Shown: positions 5,692 to 6,881 of the stretch, piece after piece | Layout of the letters: every line of letters starts with the position of its first letter | How positions within the stretch are numbered: position 1 is the first letter of the stretch | Assembly: GCA_023145485.1 (NCBI GenBank) | Contig: JAGLDT010000038.1 | Location: 1 to 6,881, forward strand | DNA: 6,881 nt | Direction of reading: 5' to 3' | Origin: Cocleimonas sp. | Lineage (GTDB): Bacteria; Pseudomonadota; Gammaproteobacteria; Thiotrichales; Thiotrichaceae | The notes under the pieces: generated by a model | What the model saw: only the letters and a program-made list of their open reading frames with translations | What the model was told of the DNA's origin: nothing | Databases searched by the model: none | Translations under genes and position numbers: made by a program

Positions 5692-6656
5692 TATTTTCTT
5701 CCATTTCGCTTAGATAATCCGCTAATTTCTACACCCTTCTTTAGATTAGAGTCGAAGGGTTTACAGCTTAAATCCATAATCAACTCCCCAAGCAATTTAA
5801 ATTCATCAGATCGTGCGCTACCTTTTCTCCATGCCAAACCAATTTCTCTAAAACTAGCATCATCTAATGGATAGGTAATGACGTCGGTATTTTTTAACAG
5901 AGATGAATATCGAGACATTTCGGTTAGATAAGTAATACCAATATCAGAATTTACCATACCAATGAGGGTTAATAAGCTACTTGCAGAAAAGCGACTGACA
6001 CTGTTCATGTTTTTTATTTTACAGGCGGATAAAGCGTGATCTCTTAAACAATGACCATCTTCAAGTAATAAAATACTTTCGGTTGGTAGTTGATTAATAT
6101 CGTATTGATTGGGTTGCAGAAGTGTTGTGTTTTTATGACAAGCCAATAAAAATTTATCGTTGAATAACGGCATAATCTCAACATTACTTAATGTATAGGG
6201 TAATGCAATTAAAATAAGATCAAGTTCACCTGCCATTAAAGAATGATGTATGGATTGAGTTGTCTCCTCTCGAAGATAAAGTTGTAGATTAGGATAGTTC
6301 TGACGAAGTTTAGGCATCAGATCGGGCAAGATAAAAGGCGCAATGGTTGGTATCACACCAAGGCTAAGTTTTCCTGTCAGTGGTTGCTGATTACTCTGAG
6401 CAATTTCAGCAAGGTATTCCATATCTTTTATACATAATCTTGCTTGATTAGCGATATCACGACCTGTCTGCGTAATGGTGACATTTTTATTGGTTCGATC
6501 AACAAGCTGTGTACCTAAGTGGGATTCTAATTCTTTAATTGCTGTGCTAAAAGCAGACGGTGAGACAAAGCATTGTTTAGCTGCATTGCCAAAATGCTGG
6601 TTCTGCTCCAATGCAATAAAATACTGTAATTGTTTAATCGTAGGTAATTTCATCAT
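5688..6656 (-). CDS. oxyR: LysR-type hydrogen peroxide sensor and activator OxyR
   Basis: A 322-residue LysR-type regulator. The winged helix-turn-helix (about 5-64) includes QLQYFIALEQNQHFGNAAK and SPSAFSTAIKELESHLG. The effector domain (about 93-300) contains LEDGHCLRDHALSAC with Cys203 and Cys212, at the same nine-residue spacing as Cys199 and Cys208 of E. coli OxyR, which form the peroxide-induced disulfide. IGVIPT-like LGVIPTIAPFILP and the LMAGELDLILIALP segment also match OxyR. It is slightly longer than E. coli OxyR (305) because of a C-terminal tail after FDSNLKK. Two adjacent ATG codons (6656 and 6653) are possible starts; both give the normal N-terminus (M)MKLPTIKQL. The Shine-Dalgarno is weak. 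It is divergent from the peroxiredoxin gene, a classic arrangement for a LysR regulator and its target. Its stop codon overlaps that of the thioredoxin-like gene. Confidence 0.93.
   Translation of the reverse strand: MMKLPTIKQLQYFIALEQNQHFGNAAKQCFVSPSAFSTAIKELESHLGTQLVDRTNKNVTITQTGRDIANQARLCIKDMEYLAEIAQSNQQPLTGKLSLGVIPTIAPFILPDLMPKLRQNYPNLQLYLREETTQSIHHSLMAGELDLILIALPYTLSNVEIMPLFNDKFLLACHKNTTLLQPNQYDINQLPTESILLLEDGHCLRDHALSACKIKNMNSVSRFSASSLLTLIGMVNSDIGITYLTEMSRYSSLLKNTDVITYPLDDASFREIGLAWRKGSARSDEFKLLGELIMDLSCKPFDSNLKKGVEISGLSKRNGRKY
5733..5760 (+). terminator. Possible terminator hairpin for the thioredoxin-like gene, inside oxyR
   Basis: ACCCTTC (5733-5739) and GAAGGGT (5754-5760) form a perfect 7-bp stem with a 14-nt loop, 42 bases after the thioredoxin-like stop codon and within the antisense strand of the oxyR 3' end. 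Only three T bases follow, so termination would be inefficient. It is the best hairpin near the convergent gene ends. Confidence 0.25.
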
Positions 6657-6692
6657 TCTATTTTATCGAACATAACAATAGAAACAATCCAT

Positions 6693-6721
6693 TTTACGAA
6701 AAACAATAATCTCGTTACACT
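6693..6721 (+). promoter_or_regulatory. Candidate promoter of the peroxiredoxin gene
   Basis: TTTACG (6693-6698) and TACACT (6716-6721) match the -35 and -10 hexamers at four of six positions each, with a 17-bp spacer. The start would be near 6728, giving a leader of about 29 nt. Weak hexamers fit a promoter that needs an activator, and the LysR-box candidate lies just upstream of the -35. Confidence 0.4.
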
Positions 6722-6744
6722 GCATCGCTCTTAATAAACAATAA

Positions 6745-6749
6745 AAGGA
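6745..6749 (+). promoter_or_regulatory. Ribosome binding site of the peroxiredoxin gene
   Basis: AAGGA lies 7 nt before ATG 6757, a strong Shine-Dalgarno in contrast to the weak one of oxyR on the other side of the gap. Confidence 0.7.
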
Positions 6750-6756
6750 AAAAATC

Positions 6757-6881
6757 ATGTTTGAAAATAAAGAAGGTCAGCGTATTCCAGAGGTTACATT
6801 CCCTACCTATCAAGATAATACTTGGGTTAATGTAAACAGCAGTGAGTTATTCAGTGGCAAAACCGTGGTTGTATTTTCCTT
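6757..6881 (+). CDS. Peroxiredoxin, Prx5 type, possibly fused to glutaredoxin (5' part only)
   Basis: Only the first 41 codons are inside the window. The segment EGQRIPEVTF, followed by WVNVNSSELFSGKTVVVFS, corresponds to the beginning of Prx5-type peroxiredoxins. It resembles most the Haemophilus peroxiredoxin/glutaredoxin hybrid (EGKKVPQVTF and TSELFDNKTVIVFS). In that family the next residues are the PGAFTPTCS active site, which would fall just past the window edge. The enzyme reduces hydrogen peroxide and organic peroxides with glutathione. Whether the C-terminal glutaredoxin domain is present cannot be seen. The divergent oxyR next door supports a peroxide-induced role. A good ribosome binding site fixes the start. 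Confidence 0.85.
   Translation, partial: MFENKEGQRIPEVTFPTYQDNTWVNVNSSELFSGKTVVVFS

Larger units (their letters stand above)
6657..6756. promoter_or_regulatory. Divergent oxyR / peroxiredoxin control region
   Basis: The 100-bp gap separates the start of oxyR from that of the peroxiredoxin gene. LysR regulators commonly bind such a gap to control both genes. A candidate half-symmetric LysR box, ATCG-N7-CAAT at 6665-6679, contains the T-N11-A core. The full four-part OxyR consensus with ATAG/CTAT elements at regular spacing is not present, though CTAT (6658-6661) and ATAG (6678-6681) fragments occur. OxyR control is inferred from position and family. Confidence 0.5.

Noticed and set aside
6658..6681. 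CTAT and ATAG fragments as a classical OxyR operator
   Set aside because: The 16-bp separation does not fit the regular ATAG-N7-CTAT-N7-ATAG-N7-CTAT layout.

Overview
The window is AT-rich bacterial DNA from the chromosome-origin neighbourhood of a gammaproteobacterium. The evidence is a DnaN and a GyrB that align with the E. coli proteins almost end to end; the GyrB also carries the extra C-terminal segment typical of gammaproteobacterial gyrase. Genus cannot be fixed by eye. The AT-richness, the OxyR subtype and the Prx5-type peroxiredoxin would fit several low-GC gammaproteobacterial lineages.

Left part (1-3781), replication core. Bases 1-90 hold no assignable gene. They contain a perfect DnaA box, a GC-rich patch, a seven-unit CTA/TTA triplet array and an almost pure A/T stretch that runs into dnaN. 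This is the layout of the DnaA-box / GC-cluster / DnaA-trio unwinding module known from B. subtilis oriC, so the unwinding site of the chromosome may lie here. dnaN follows, with a second perfect DnaA box inside it, then gyrB. The usual order is dnaN-recF-gyrB, but here recF is missing. In its place is a 163-bp spacer with a perfect parS site (centre of a 24-bp palindrome) and an extended -10 promoter for gyrB.

Middle (3782-5691). A probable terminator hairpin follows gyrB. Then come a lipoprotein with a C-terminal DUF1287 (YijF-like) domain behind a very basic, acid-free linker and, 12 bp later and probably co-transcribed, a thioredoxin-fold protein with a CNHC motif.

Right part (5688-6881), peroxide defence. 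An oxyR gene on the minus strand meets the thioredoxin-like gene tail to tail, and their stop codons overlap. OxyR keeps both redox cysteines. Its start faces, across a 100-bp shared control region, the start of a peroxiredoxin gene that leaves the window after 41 codons and resembles the Haemophilus peroxiredoxin/glutaredoxin hybrid. The likely logic is that OxyR senses peroxide and activates the divergent peroxiredoxin. The neighbouring thioredoxin-like protein may belong to the same redox response, but nothing in the sequence proves this.
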